This document shows positions 17,244 through 25,397 of a DNA stretch of 64,000 nucleotides, piece by piece. The stretch covers positions 186,001 through 250,000 of the forward strand of contig CAWBBR010000025.1 in assembly GCA_963787045.1 (NCBI GenBank). The letters are read 5' to 3'. The notes below the pieces were generated by a model, which ran no database searches, was not told where the DNA came from, and was given only the letters and a program-made list of their open reading frames with translations. The stretch is from DATJGR01 sp963787045. Its GTDB lineage: Bacteria > Pseudomonadota > Gammaproteobacteria > Pseudomonadales > Azotimanducaceae. Positions within the stretch are counted from its first letter, which is position 1; each line of letters opens with the position of its first letter. Made by a program: the position numbers and the translations under genes.

Positions 17244-18354
17244 TCAGATTCCGAGATGATTGAAGGCGATCGAGAACGCCGCGTCGATGACGATTACCAG
17301 AAAGATCGACTGCACGACGCTGATCGTCGTCTGACGGCCGACCCCTTCCGCGCTGCCCGATACCTGAAAGCCCTGGAAGCAGCCCAACCAACGCGATCAA
17401 CACCGCGAACACCGGCGCTTTGCCGACGCCGCTCAGAAACGATTTCACCGACACCGCTTCCGCCAACCGATCGACGAAGCTGTGGGCGCTGAGGCCGAGC
17501 AGCGAGTGCGACATCACGATGCCGCCGACGAGACCCATGAAGTCCGCATAGACGGTGAGCAGCGGCAGCGCGATGACCAGCGCGATCATTTTCGGCAACA
17601 CGAGCAATTCCTGCGGCGCGATGCCGATGCTGCGCAGCGCGTCGATCTCTTCGGTGACCATCATGGTGCCGATCTGCGCGGTGTACGCGGAGCCGGTGCG
17701 ACCGGCCACGATGATTGCGGTAATCAACGGTGCGAGTTCGCGCACCATTGCGAGCGCAACGATGTCGACGATGAAGATGTTGGCGCCGTAGTCGCGCAGC
17801 ACGGTGCCGCCCTGATAGGCGATGACGACACCAAGCAGGAACGCCAACAAGCCGACGATCGGCAGCGCGTTGACGCCGGCGAGTTGCAGTTCCGTTGCGA
17901 TCTGCTTCCAGCGCATCCTGCGCAGATCCAACAGCGATGCCAGTGCGGTGCTGGCGGTCTCGCCGATGAACGCGAAGAAGTTGCCATAGCTGTGCAATTG
18001 CTCTTCCGATTCGCGGCCGATCTCTTCGAGCATCCCCGGCACGTGCACGTTCACCGGTTCGTCGCACGCGCCGCTGTTAGCCTCGACGAGTTGCAGCAGC
18101 CGCTCGGCCGCCGGGTCGGCCCCGTCCAACGAGACTTCGTGGCCCGAACGACGCAGGTCGCGCGCGGTGCGATTCAACAGCCACGCGCCGACGGTATCGA
18201 ATTCGACGCCACTGAGATCGAAATGCACTCGTCCGGCAGGCCACACGATCGAGTCGAGCCGATGTTCGATGCCGTCGAGCATTTGCGCGGTCCAGCGGCC
18301 GCTGCATCGAGCCGTCGATCCGGATACTGCAATGTCGGCCGTTCCTTCTACCAT
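17244..18354 (-). CDS. mlaE: MlaE-like permease with N-terminal STAS domain (one frameshift)
   Basis: About 369 residues. The N-terminal 100 residues (FDLSGVEFDTVGAWLLNRTA) look like a STAS domain, the role played by separate MlaB in E. coli. The rest is the MlaE permease with RMRWKQIATELQLAGVNALP, the VAGRTGSAYTAQIGTM signature and several membrane helices. An extra base in the CCC run at 17383-17385 breaks the frame near the end; reading across it restores the conserved GCFQGFQVSGSAEGVGRQTT region and a natural C terminus ending FNHLGI one base before mlaF. I treat this as an assembly error. It is the first gene of the operon. Confidence 0.88.
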
Positions 18355-18479
18355 CTCATCCGCGATCTCGGCGTTGCCTGCAACCTTGCCGCTGCGGATG
18401 CAGAAGTGCAAGAACGCGCGCCGCGGAAAGGCGCGTCGCGGCGTAGTGGTACGATTCCGGACCTCGGGTGTCGAAGTCG

Positions 18480-19328
18480 ATGATGGTGCTGCAACGAAAA
18501 CTCATGCTCGTCGCCGCGATGGTTTGCATCGCCGGGTCCGTCGTGGCGGCCACGATCAAGAACGGTGTGCTTTCGAAGGATCAGATTGCATCGGTGAAGC
18601 CGTATCTCGGCGACTACGAGGGCCAATGGAATTCCTCGGTCGCCGAAGATGTCTCCGACGGCATCAGCCGCTACGAGCTCGAGAACCCGGTGATGCGCTT
18701 GTCGCTCGATGAATCGAACCGGCTGCGCGTGCGGTTCTACATGGACGTGGCGTCGGCTCAGCTCGATGACGAACTCGATCTGCTCGGGTTCGGCTGTCAT
18801 TCGAAAGTCGGCGATCTGCTCGAGATCGAGACGACCAAGCCGCCGAAGGAAACGCCCACCGAACCGTATCAGGTGTTTGCGGCGCGTTTCGATTTCGATT
18901 GGGGCAACTGTCCCGCGCGCGTGTATGCGGTGCCGTCGAACGATCTCGAATTCGCGTTGCTCGTCGACCCGAGCAATCGTCAGTACCTGGCACAGCTGCG
19001 TTTGCTCAAGCGCGTGCAGGCCGACGGCAAGATCGTCGTCGAAGACAAAGGCGTTCAGCGCACCGTGAAGGTGCGGCCGAAGGCCGGTGCGCCCGGATCG
19101 CTGTACGACCCGAAGATGGAGTACTGCGTGCTGAACGAGTTGGGCGAAATCGAGAAGTGTTTCGATCGCGAATCGGAATTGAAGCAGTACATCGTGCCGT
19201 TTCCGTTCCCGGGGCTGTCGGCGGTGTGGTACACGAAGAACTCGCCGAACCTCAAAGTCGTGCCCGGTGTGAAGAAGACCTACCACGAAGCGATGTTTCA
19301 TCGGCCGATCGACGCGCCGGCGCCATGA
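18480..19328 (+). CDS. Secreted protein of unknown function
   Basis: A 282-residue protein with a clear signal peptide (MLVAAMVCIAGSVVAA); I start at the first ATG of a pair, though a GTG four codons earlier is possible. The mature part is acidic and soluble, with four or five Cys residues that could form disulphides. I recognise no domain. It is divergent from the Mla operon and its stop overlaps the deacetylase start as ATGA, so it appears to be the first gene of the deacetylase/aminotransferase cassette. The repeated lipid- or envelope-linked context makes an envelope role plausible. Confidence 0.8.
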   Translation: MMVLQRKLMLVAAMVCIAGSVVAATIKNGVLSKDQIASVKPYLGDYEGQWNSSVAEDVSDGISRYELENPVMRLSLDESNRLRVRFYMDVASAQLDDELDLLGFGCHSKVGDLLEIETTKPPKETPTEPYQVFAARFDFDWGNCPARVYAVPSNDLEFALLVDPSNRQYLAQLRLLKRVQADGKIVVEDKGVQRTVKVRPKAGAPGSLYDPKMEYCVLNELGEIEKCFDRESELKQYIVPFPFPGLSAVWYTKNSPNLKVVPGVKKTYHEAMFHRPIDAPAP

Positions 19329-20143
19329 GCGAACTGCCCGGTCGCGGTCACACGGTGTTGATCATCGTCGCGCACGCCGACGACGCGGCGCTGTTCTGCG
19401 GCGGCACGCTGCGGTTGATGGCGGATCGCGGCGCGCGCCTGGTCATGCTGCGCGTTACGGACGACCGCTACGACTCGGTCGGCATGAGCGTGGGCGATAC
19501 GATCGCGGCGAACACCACGCAGATGCGCCGGGCTGCGGACATCCTCGGCATCGACGAGATCGTCGAGCTCGGTTGGGAAACCGACCGGCTGGGCGATGCC
19601 AGCGAAATCGCGCTGCGCGAGCGCTTCATCTATCACGTTCGGCGCGTGCGTCCGTACGCGGTGATGTCGTTCGATCCGTACGGCGCGTTCCACGAAGACA
19701 ATCAAGACCACATCAAGGTGGCGTACGCCGTGGACGAAACCTACTGGACCGCGCAGTTCGACAAACACCATCCGGAACACTTCGACGAAGGGCTGGCGCC
19801 GCACGGCGTTTACGAGCGCTGGTATTTCGGCAGGCGGGTGGTCGAAGTGACGACGCCGGTCGACATCTCGTCGACCATTGACCGCAAAGTCGATGCGGCG
19901 CTGGCGCACGAGACGATGCTGCGTCACTACGTCAATCAGCTTCGGCTTCAGGCGCGCACCGGTGGGCACGAACTTACGCAACTCGAGCGTGCGCAGAATG
20001 GCGACCTCCGCCCCTTCATGGAGCCGTTGCTACGCGGCGGCGCACAGGCCGCAGGGCGTCGCCACGGTATGGCTGCGGCAGAGGAATTTCGGGTGGTGCG
20101 GTTCGGCGGTCTCGAACGCGTGTTCGGCATCGACAAGAGGTAA
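19325..20143 (+). CDS. PIG-L family deacetylase
   Basis: A 272-residue LmbE-like protein. The zinc motif AHADD (16-20, giving His17 and Asp20) and the second His-containing motif HEDNQDH (123-129) are intact. PIG-L proteins remove N-acetyl groups from glucosamine-type sugars, as in GPI-anchor, mycothiol, bacillithiol and aminoglycoside pathways. Placed between a secreted protein and a DegT aminotransferase, it could deacetylate an amino-sugar intermediate. Length is close to that of MshB/BshB-type enzymes. Confidence 0.9.
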   Translation: MSELPGRGHTVLIIVAHADDAALFCGGTLRLMADRGARLVMLRVTDDRYDSVGMSVGDTIAANTTQMRRAADILGIDEIVELGWETDRLGDASEIALRERFIYHVRRVRPYAVMSFDPYGAFHEDNQDHIKVAYAVDETYWTAQFDKHHPEHFDEGLAPHGVYERWYFGRRVVEVTTPVDISSTIDRKVDAALAHETMLRHYVNQLRLQARTGGHELTQLERAQNGDLRPFMEPLLRGGAQAAGRRHGMAAAEEFRVVRFGGLERVFGIDKR

Positions 20144-20150
20144 CGAAGCA

Positions 20151-21377
20151 ATGGGTCAACTCGCGATCACCGGCGGTACTCCGGTTCGCACAGCGCCGTA
20201 TCCGCGCTGGCCGCAATGGGATTCGGCCGAGCGTGAGCACCTGCTCGATGCGCTCGAGTCCGGCAAATGGTGGGCAACCGAAGGCTCGAAAGTGCCGGCG
20301 TTCGAAGCGGCGTGGGCGCGTTTCGTCCGCTCGCGCCATTGTGTGGCCGTCACCAACGGTACGCACGCCCTTGAAGTCGCGCTGCTCGGCCTCGGTGTGG
20401 GCGAGGGCGATGAGGTCATCGTCACCGACTACACCTTCTTCGCATCGGCGTCCGCGGTGGCGTGCGTGAACGCGGTGCCGGTGCTGGTCGACGTCGATCC
20501 GAATACGTTCTGCATCGATCCCGACGCGGTGGCGGCCGCGATCACGCCGCGCACGCGTGCGATCGTTGCGGTGCATCTCGCCGGACATCCGGCGGACCTC
20601 GACCGATTGACGGCGATCTGCTCCCGGCACGAGCTCGTACTGATCGAGGATTGTGCGCATGCGCACGGTTCGTCGTGGAGCGGTACTCCGGTCGGCGGGT
20701 TCGGTGCGGCAGGCACGTGGTCGTTCCAGCAATCCAAACTGATGACGGCCGGGGAAGGGGGCGCGATCACGATCCAGGAACCGGAACATGCCGCGTCGAT
20801 CCGCTCGTACACCGATTGCGGTCGTCGGCCCGGGCAATGGTTCTACAGCCATTTCGCGTTGGGCGGCAATTACCGGATGACCGAGTGGCAAGGCGCCATG
20901 CTGTTGGCGCAACTCGACCGGTTTCCGGAACAGCATCGCGTGCGCAACGAGAACGCGCTGTATCTGAACGCCGAACTGTCGAAGCTGCCGGGCGTGTTTC
21001 CGCAAGCGCGCGATCAGCGCACGACTGCGCAGGGTTACTACTGCTACGTGGTCCGCATCGACGAAGCGCAGTTCGGTGCAGGGCGCGACGCCATCAAGAA
21101 GGCGTTGGAAGCGGAAGGCATTCCGATGACGGCAAGCTATCCCACCGTGCACACGCTGGATGCGTTCGAAGCAGCGAACGGATTTGCGCCGCGCCATCGC
21201 GACCGAAGCCGCTGGCCGCGTTATCCGGCGCTTGATCTCCCCGTGGCGAGCAACACCGCCGCGACGACGTTGTGGATGAAGCATCAGCTGCTGATGGGAT
21301 CGCGCGACGACGCGGCATGTCTGGTCGAAGCGCTGGCGAAGATACGCACGCACGCGCACGAATTGCGCGGCCGATGA
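20151..21377 (+). CDS. DegT/DnrJ/EryC1 sugar aminotransferase
   Basis: A 408-residue PLP-dependent aminotransferase. The Schiff-base Lys196 is in SFQQSKLMTAGEGG, the PLP-ring Asp167 in IEDCAHAHG and the phosphate-binding NGTHALE at 69-75. The opening GGTPVRTAPYPRWP is shared by the AHBA-synthase and scyllo-inosose aminotransferase branch, which suggests a cyclitol or keto-sugar substrate. It lies 7 bases after the deacetylase and its stop overlaps the following dehydrogenase start. Confidence 0.92.
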   Translation: MGQLAITGGTPVRTAPYPRWPQWDSAEREHLLDALESGKWWATEGSKVPAFEAAWARFVRSRHCVAVTNGTHALEVALLGLGVGEGDEVIVTDYTFFASASAVACVNAVPVLVDVDPNTFCIDPDAVAAAITPRTRAIVAVHLAGHPADLDRLTAICSRHELVLIEDCAHAHGSSWSGTPVGGFGAAGTWSFQQSKLMTAGEGGAITIQEPEHAASIRSYTDCGRRPGQWFYSHFALGGNYRMTEWQGAMLLAQLDRFPEQHRVRNENALYLNAELSKLPGVFPQARDQRTTAQGYYCYVVRIDEAQFGAGRDAIKKALEAEGIPMTASYPTVHTLDAFEAANGFAPRHRDRSRWPRYPALDLPVASNTAATTLWMKHQLLMGSRDDAACLVEALAKIRTHAHELRGR

Positions 21378-22378
21378 CGGAATCGATCCGCATCGAGGAG
21401 CGCTCGGTATCCGACGTGCTCGCCGGCATCGGCCGTTACACGATCTGCGCGAACGACCCGCCGTGGTCGTCGGTTGCCGCGCGTGTGGCGCCGCCCGCGC
21501 GCGTGATCATCGTGGCGTCGATGGAACTCGCGCACCTCGAGAGCCTCGTTGCGCAGGAGCCCGACTCGGACACGGTGGTGGGCCTCGGTGGCGGCTCCGC
21601 GATCGACACGGCCAAATTCATCGCGTGGAAAACCGGCAAGAGGCTGATCCAGATTCCGTCGATCACGTCGGTGGATGCGGGCTTCACCGACGCGATCGGC
21701 GTGCGCAGCGACGGACGCGTGCGTTACATCGGCCGGGTGTTGCCGGAATACGTGGTGCTCGACATCGATCTGGTGCGTTCGGCGCCGAAGCGAATGAACC
21801 GTTCCGGCGTCGGCGACATCCTTTCCTGCCACACCGGACTCTGGGACTGGCGATTCGCGGTCGATCGGGGCGAAGGCGCGCCGTGGGACGCGGCTGCAGC
21901 ATCGCTCGGTCGTCAGTTGCTGGTCGAACTCGACGAACGCGCAGAGGCGATCAACGCCGTCACGCCCGACGCGGTGCGCTGGCTCGCGTCTGCGTACCGG
22001 CGCATCGGCAGCGCGTGCAGCGCGCTCGGCCATTCGCGCTTCGAGGAAGGCTCCGAGCACTTCTTCGCGTACGCGTATGAACACCGCACGAGCGCCCATC
22101 CGTTGCACGGCGAACTGGTCGCAATGTGCGTGGTGGCGATGAGCACGCTGCAGGCCAACGATCCCGGATGGGCGCGCGACATCGTGGTGCGCAGCGGCGT
22201 AGCTGCAAATCCCGCGGATCTCGACATCGATCATGACGATTTCGTCGGCGCGCTGTTGTCGTTGTCGAAGTATGTCGAGGCCGAACGGCTCGACTGCTCG
22301 ATCGTCGACGCCGCCGCGATCGACGGACCGGCGGCGGAACGATTGTGGGACGCCGTGCGGTCGTTGCCGCGTCTCTGA
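21374..22378 (+). CDS. Glycerol-1-phosphate dehydrogenase-like / iron-containing ADH-family protein
   Basis: A 334-residue member of the dehydroquinate-synthase-like superfamily, nearest to the G1P dehydrogenase/AraM branch. The NAD motif GGGSAID is at 72-78 and the metal ligands Asp148 (SGVGDILS), His229 (SEHFFAY) and His245 (HPLHGEL) are all visible. Relatives reduce dihydroxyacetone phosphate or cyclise sugar phosphates to inososes (DOI-synthase type). In combination with the DegT aminotransferase and the deacetylase, either an aminocyclitol or a lipid-linked amino-glycerol product is possible. The sequence alone does not choose. Confidence 0.87.
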   Translation: MTESIRIEERSVSDVLAGIGRYTICANDPPWSSVAARVAPPARVIIVASMELAHLESLVAQEPDSDTVVGLGGGSAIDTAKFIAWKTGKRLIQIPSITSVDAGFTDAIGVRSDGRVRYIGRVLPEYVVLDIDLVRSAPKRMNRSGVGDILSCHTGLWDWRFAVDRGEGAPWDAAAASLGRQLLVELDERAEAINAVTPDAVRWLASAYRRIGSACSALGHSRFEEGSEHFFAYAYEHRTSAHPLHGELVAMCVVAMSTLQANDPGWARDIVVRSGVAANPADLDIDHDDFVGALLSLSKYVEAERLDCSIVDAAAIDGPAAERLWDAVRSLPRL

Positions 22379-22383
22379 GTCCG

Positions 22384-23349
22384 CTAGCGGCTCGCGGTGC
22401 GTTCGATGGTCACGCTCGCGTGGCAATCGTCGCTCGGCGCCGCGCACGGACCCTCTTCGATCTGCACCGTGGCGTGTTCGACGCCGAAGCGCGTGCCGAG
22501 ATTCTCCAGGATGACCGCCAGCGTCTGCTGCCGATCGGCATATTCGAAGATTTGCGCGTGCAGCGTCACGATCGGTGCCTCACCTGTCAGCGACCACGCG
22601 TGCAGATGGTGGATGTCGCAGACGCCGGGCAGTTGCCTCAGCTCCTTCTCCACCTGTTGCGCATCGAAGTTGGCCGGCGCGCCTTCGAGCAGCACGTGTG
22701 CGGAATCGCGCGTCAGCTGCCAACCGGAACGAAGGATCAGGAACGACACCGCGATCGACAGCAGCGGGTCTGCCGGTAGCCAGCCCGCCACGAGAATGAT
22801 GCACGCCGCAACGATCGCGGCGGCCGAGCCGAGCACGTCGCTCATCACGTGCGCGCGTGCGCTGCGTTCGTTGAGGGAGCTGGCGCCGGAAAGCAGCAGG
22901 TAAGCGACGATGTTGGCAACGGCGCCGACGGCCGCGACCGCCAGCATCAGGCCGCCATTCACGTCCGGCGGCGCGAGCAGCCTGCGCGCTGCTTCGACCA
23001 GCACCCAGATCGTCAGCGCGAGCAACGTCAACCCGTTCGTGTAGGCCGCGAGCGTCTGGAACCGTCGGTTACCGTACGTGCGATCGGCGCTCGCAACGCG
23101 ACGACCGAAGCGAATCGCGAGAATGCCGAGCAGCAGCGACGCCGAATCAGCGAGCATGTGCGTGGCCTCGGCGAGCAGTGCGATCGAGTTCGCCCAGAAT
23201 CCGCCCACCGCTTCGATGACGGTGAACGCGAACAACACCACCAACGCGCGCCGCAATCGCTGTTCACTCGCGTGATGCGCGTGCGCGAAGTGCGCGTGAT
23301 GGTCGTGGCCGTGTGCGTGCCCGTCGTGCGCGTGATCGTGATGCGCCAT
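22384..23349 (-). CDS. Cation diffusion facilitator metal transporter
   Basis: A 321-residue CDF antiporter. It opens with a His-rich metal-collecting tail (HDHAHDGHAHGHDHHAHFAH), then six membrane helices carrying the two metal-site motifs EATHMLADS and HVMSDVLGS, and a soluble C-terminal domain with VCDIHHLHAWSLT. The HxxxD arrangement of the site fits Zn, Co or Ni export. It is the last gene of a three-gene leftward metal-efflux operon that begins with the CsoR-type repressor. Confidence 0.93.
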   Translation of the reverse strand: MAHHDHAHDGHAHGHDHHAHFAHAHHASEQRLRRALVVLFAFTVIEAVGGFWANSIALLAEATHMLADSASLLLGILAIRFGRRVASADRTYGNRRFQTLAAYTNGLTLLALTIWVLVEAARRLLAPPDVNGGLMLAVAAVGAVANIVAYLLLSGASSLNERSARAHVMSDVLGSAAAIVAACIILVAGWLPADPLLSIAVSFLILRSGWQLTRDSAHVLLEGAPANFDAQQVEKELRQLPGVCDIHHLHAWSLTGEAPIVTLHAQIFEYADRQQTLAVILENLGTRFGVEHATVQIEEGPCAAPSDDCHASVTIERTASR

Positions 23350-23350
23350 C

Positions 23351-24118
23351 TCAGGTCTCCACTATCAACACGGCAAGCCCGAGCGCGATCAGCAGACCGC
23401 CGAGGATTTTGCCTTCGTAGCGCTCGAAACGTTCGAAACGCGCCTGTTCGAAGCCGAGCAGCGTGAGCCACGTCAGCAGCATCATTCCAGCGAGCGTTGC
23501 AACGGCGAGCGTCACGCACAACACCAGGAACCCCGACCAGCCGAATTTCGCGCCGGCCACGAACACCGGCAGGAAGCCTTCGCACGGCGAGAACGTGAGG
23601 GCCGCCAGCAGACCGGTGATGACCGCTCGGTCGCTGAGTTGCGCCTGCGCGACGTCGTGTTGCTCGTGGCCGTTGCGCTGCGCGGTCGCGTGAACGTGAC
23701 CGTCCGTTTCGTGCGCGTGGTCATGATCGTGATCGTGCGGGTGATCGTGATCGTGCGAATGATGATGGCCGTGGTGATGCGCGTGCCCAACGAAGTGATG
23801 GTGGTCGTCCGACCCGCTGACGAGGTAGTAGGCGCCGAACGCGATCAGGATGCCTGCCGCGATATACGGGAATACGTTGCCGATCCACGAATCCATCGCG
23901 ATGCCGAACCACGCGATCATCGCGCCGAGCACGATCGTGAACAGCACGTGGCCGGACCCTGCGAGCGCGGCGATGGCGAGCGTCTTGTTGCGCGCCCAGC
24001 CTTGGCGCCGACCGGCCAGCACGAACGGCAGCCAGTGGGTGGGCAAAGCCGCATGCAGAAATGCCACCGTCAGGCCGGTAGCGGCGATGCTCCCGAGCAA
24101 TGCCTCGTTCATGGCCAT
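23351..24118 (-). CDS. NicO/RcnA-like nickel-cobalt efflux protein
   Basis: A 255-residue membrane protein with five or six helices. The N-terminal motif LHAALPTHWLPF and the central SPCEGFLPVFVAGA motif are those of high-affinity Ni/Co exporters of the NicO/RcnA type. A long His/Asp-rich cytoplasmic loop around residues 100-145 could sequester metal. The ATG overlaps the stop of the repressor gene by one base (TAATG), implying translational coupling. Confidence 0.87.
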   Translation of the reverse strand: MAMNEALLGSIAATGLTVAFLHAALPTHWLPFVLAGRRQGWARNKTLAIAALAGSGHVLFTIVLGAMIAWFGIAMDSWIGNVFPYIAAGILIAFGAYYLVSGSDDHHHFVGHAHHHGHHHSHDHDHPHDHDHDHAHETDGHVHATAQRNGHEQHDVAQAQLSDRAVITGLLAALTFSPCEGFLPVFVAGAKFGWSGFLVLCVTLAVATLAGMMLLTWLTLLGFEQARFERFERYEGKILGGLLIALGLAVLIVET

Positions 24119-24390
24119 TACAGGTACTTCGTCACGGTCTTGAACTCCTCGATGGAAGCGCGCGCGGTGCGTCCGTCCGCGGCCTGGCCGAGGCAATGAT
24201 CGATGTGGTCGTGGATCAGCGTCTTCTTCGCCGCGCGGATGGCGCTCTCCACGGCCTGCAGCTGTTGCGCGATTTCGAGACACGGCCGCGCCGACTCGAT
24301 CATCGCAATGACGCTGCGAACCTGACCCTCCGCGCGCTTCAAACGCTTGAGAATCTGCGGGTGTGTCTCGTGTAGTGCGGCTTTCGTCAT
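24118..24390 (-). CDS. CsoR/RcnR-family metal-responsive repressor
   Basis: A 90-residue all-helical repressor. The signature LKRLKRAEGQVRSVIAMI and the ligand pattern Cys37, His62, Cys66 (the Cys-His-Cys set of CsoR) are present, with His10 near the N terminus as in Ni sensors. CsoR proteins bind DNA as tetramers and release it on Cu(I) or Ni(II) binding. The operon it heads encodes Ni/Co and CDF exporters, so a nickel- or cobalt-sensing InrS-like role is as likely as copper. The inverted repeat just upstream is the probable operator. Confidence 0.92.
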   Translation of the reverse strand: MTKAALHETHPQILKRLKRAEGQVRSVIAMIESARPCLEIAQQLQAVESAIRAAKKTLIHDHIDHCLGQAADGRTARASIEEFKTVTKYL

Positions 24391-24400
24391 GGATCGTCTC

Positions 24401-24424
24401 GATACTATAGGGGAGTATAGTATC
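24401..24424. promoter_or_regulatory. CsoR-type operator (perfect inverted repeat)
   Basis: GATACTATA and TATAGTATC form a perfect 9-bp inverted repeat around a GGGGAG spacer, ending 11 bases before the repressor ATG. The G-tract flanked by AT-rich arms is the shape of CsoR/RcnR-family operators. The repeat contains TATAGT, a good -10 hexamer on either strand, so binding would block the promoter. Confidence 0.75.
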
Positions 24425-24565
24425 CAAACATTGCGGATGCGTGTAGTCCGATCTCTCGGCGTGCCATCGATTCGTCATCCGTCGAACATCGGCTGCCGAT
24501 GATATCGCCAAGATGGTCGGGCGCGGCATCGACGCCGTGCGCGCGACAGGTACAATGCCGCGCCC

Positions 24566-25387
24566 ATGGACATCATGCTGTTGATCAAAGCGCTCGTGCT
24601 CGGTGTGGTCGAAGGCCTCACCGAGTTCCTGCCCATCTCGTCGACCGGTCACCTGATCCTGGTCGGCGATCTGCTCGACTTCAACGATCAGAAAGGTCAG
24701 GTTTTCGAGATCGTCATCCAGACCGGCGCGATGCTGGCGATCCTGTGGGAATACCGGGCGCGCTTCACCGGCGTGCTGCTCGGGCTCGGATCCGATCCGA
24801 AGGCGCGCGCGTTCGTGGTCAATCTGATCGTCGCGTTCCTTCCGGCCGCCGTGCTGGGGCTCGCGTTCAACAGCGCGATCAAGGCGGCGTTGTTCAAACC
24901 GGTGCCGGTCGCGATCGCGTTCATCGTCGGTGCGCTGGTCATCCTGTGGGTGGAACGGCGCAAGCACGTGGTGCGGGTGAGGTCGGTCGACGAGATGACG
25001 TGGCGCGACGCGCTGAAGATCGGCATCGCCCAATCGTTCGCACTGATTCCCGGCACGTCGCGCTCGGGCGCCACGATCATCGGCGGTCTGCTGTTCGGTC
25101 TGTCGCGGCGCGCCGCCACCGAGTTCTCGTTCTTTCTCGCGGTGCCGACGTTGATCTGCGCCGGCGCCTACGACGCGTGGAAACACCGGGCGCTGTTCGA
25201 CGTGCACGACATCGGCGTGTTTGCGGTGGGGATGGTTGCCGCGTTCGTCTCGGCGTTCGTGTGCGTGCGCTGGTTGATGCGCTTCATCGCGACGCACGAC
25301 TTCACGATCTTTGCGTGGTATCGAATCGTGTTCGGCGCAATCGTGCTGTGGACGGCGTCGAACGGTATGGTCAACTGGACGCCGTGA
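24566..25387 (+). CDS. uppP: Undecaprenyl-diphosphatase
   Basis: A 273-residue UppP/BacA protein, the right length and with both active-site motifs: EGLTEFLPISSTGHL (16-30) and PGTSRSGATI (162-171). It dephosphorylates undecaprenyl diphosphate at the membrane to recycle the lipid carrier for peptidoglycan and other polymers; overproduction gives bacitracin tolerance. A TACAAT sequence at 24551-24556 could be its -10 box, leaving a very short leader. It is 10 bases upstream of the molybdoenzyme gene, probably just read through. Confidence 0.96.
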   Translation: MDIMLLIKALVLGVVEGLTEFLPISSTGHLILVGDLLDFNDQKGQVFEIVIQTGAMLAILWEYRARFTGVLLGLGSDPKARAFVVNLIVAFLPAAVLGLAFNSAIKAALFKPVPVAIAFIVGALVILWVERRKHVVRVRSVDEMTWRDALKIGIAQSFALIPGTSRSGATIIGGLLFGLSRRAATEFSFFLAVPTLICAGAYDAWKHRALFDVHDIGVFAVGMVAAFVSAFVCVRWLMRFIATHDFTIFAWYRIVFGAIVLWTASNGMVNWTP

Positions 25388-25397
25388 GGTTGGCACG

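Noticed and set aside
24540..24566. Strong promoter for uppP
   Set aside because: TACAAT is a fair -10 box, but no matching -35 hexamer lies at a suitable distance, so it is only mentioned in the gene entry.
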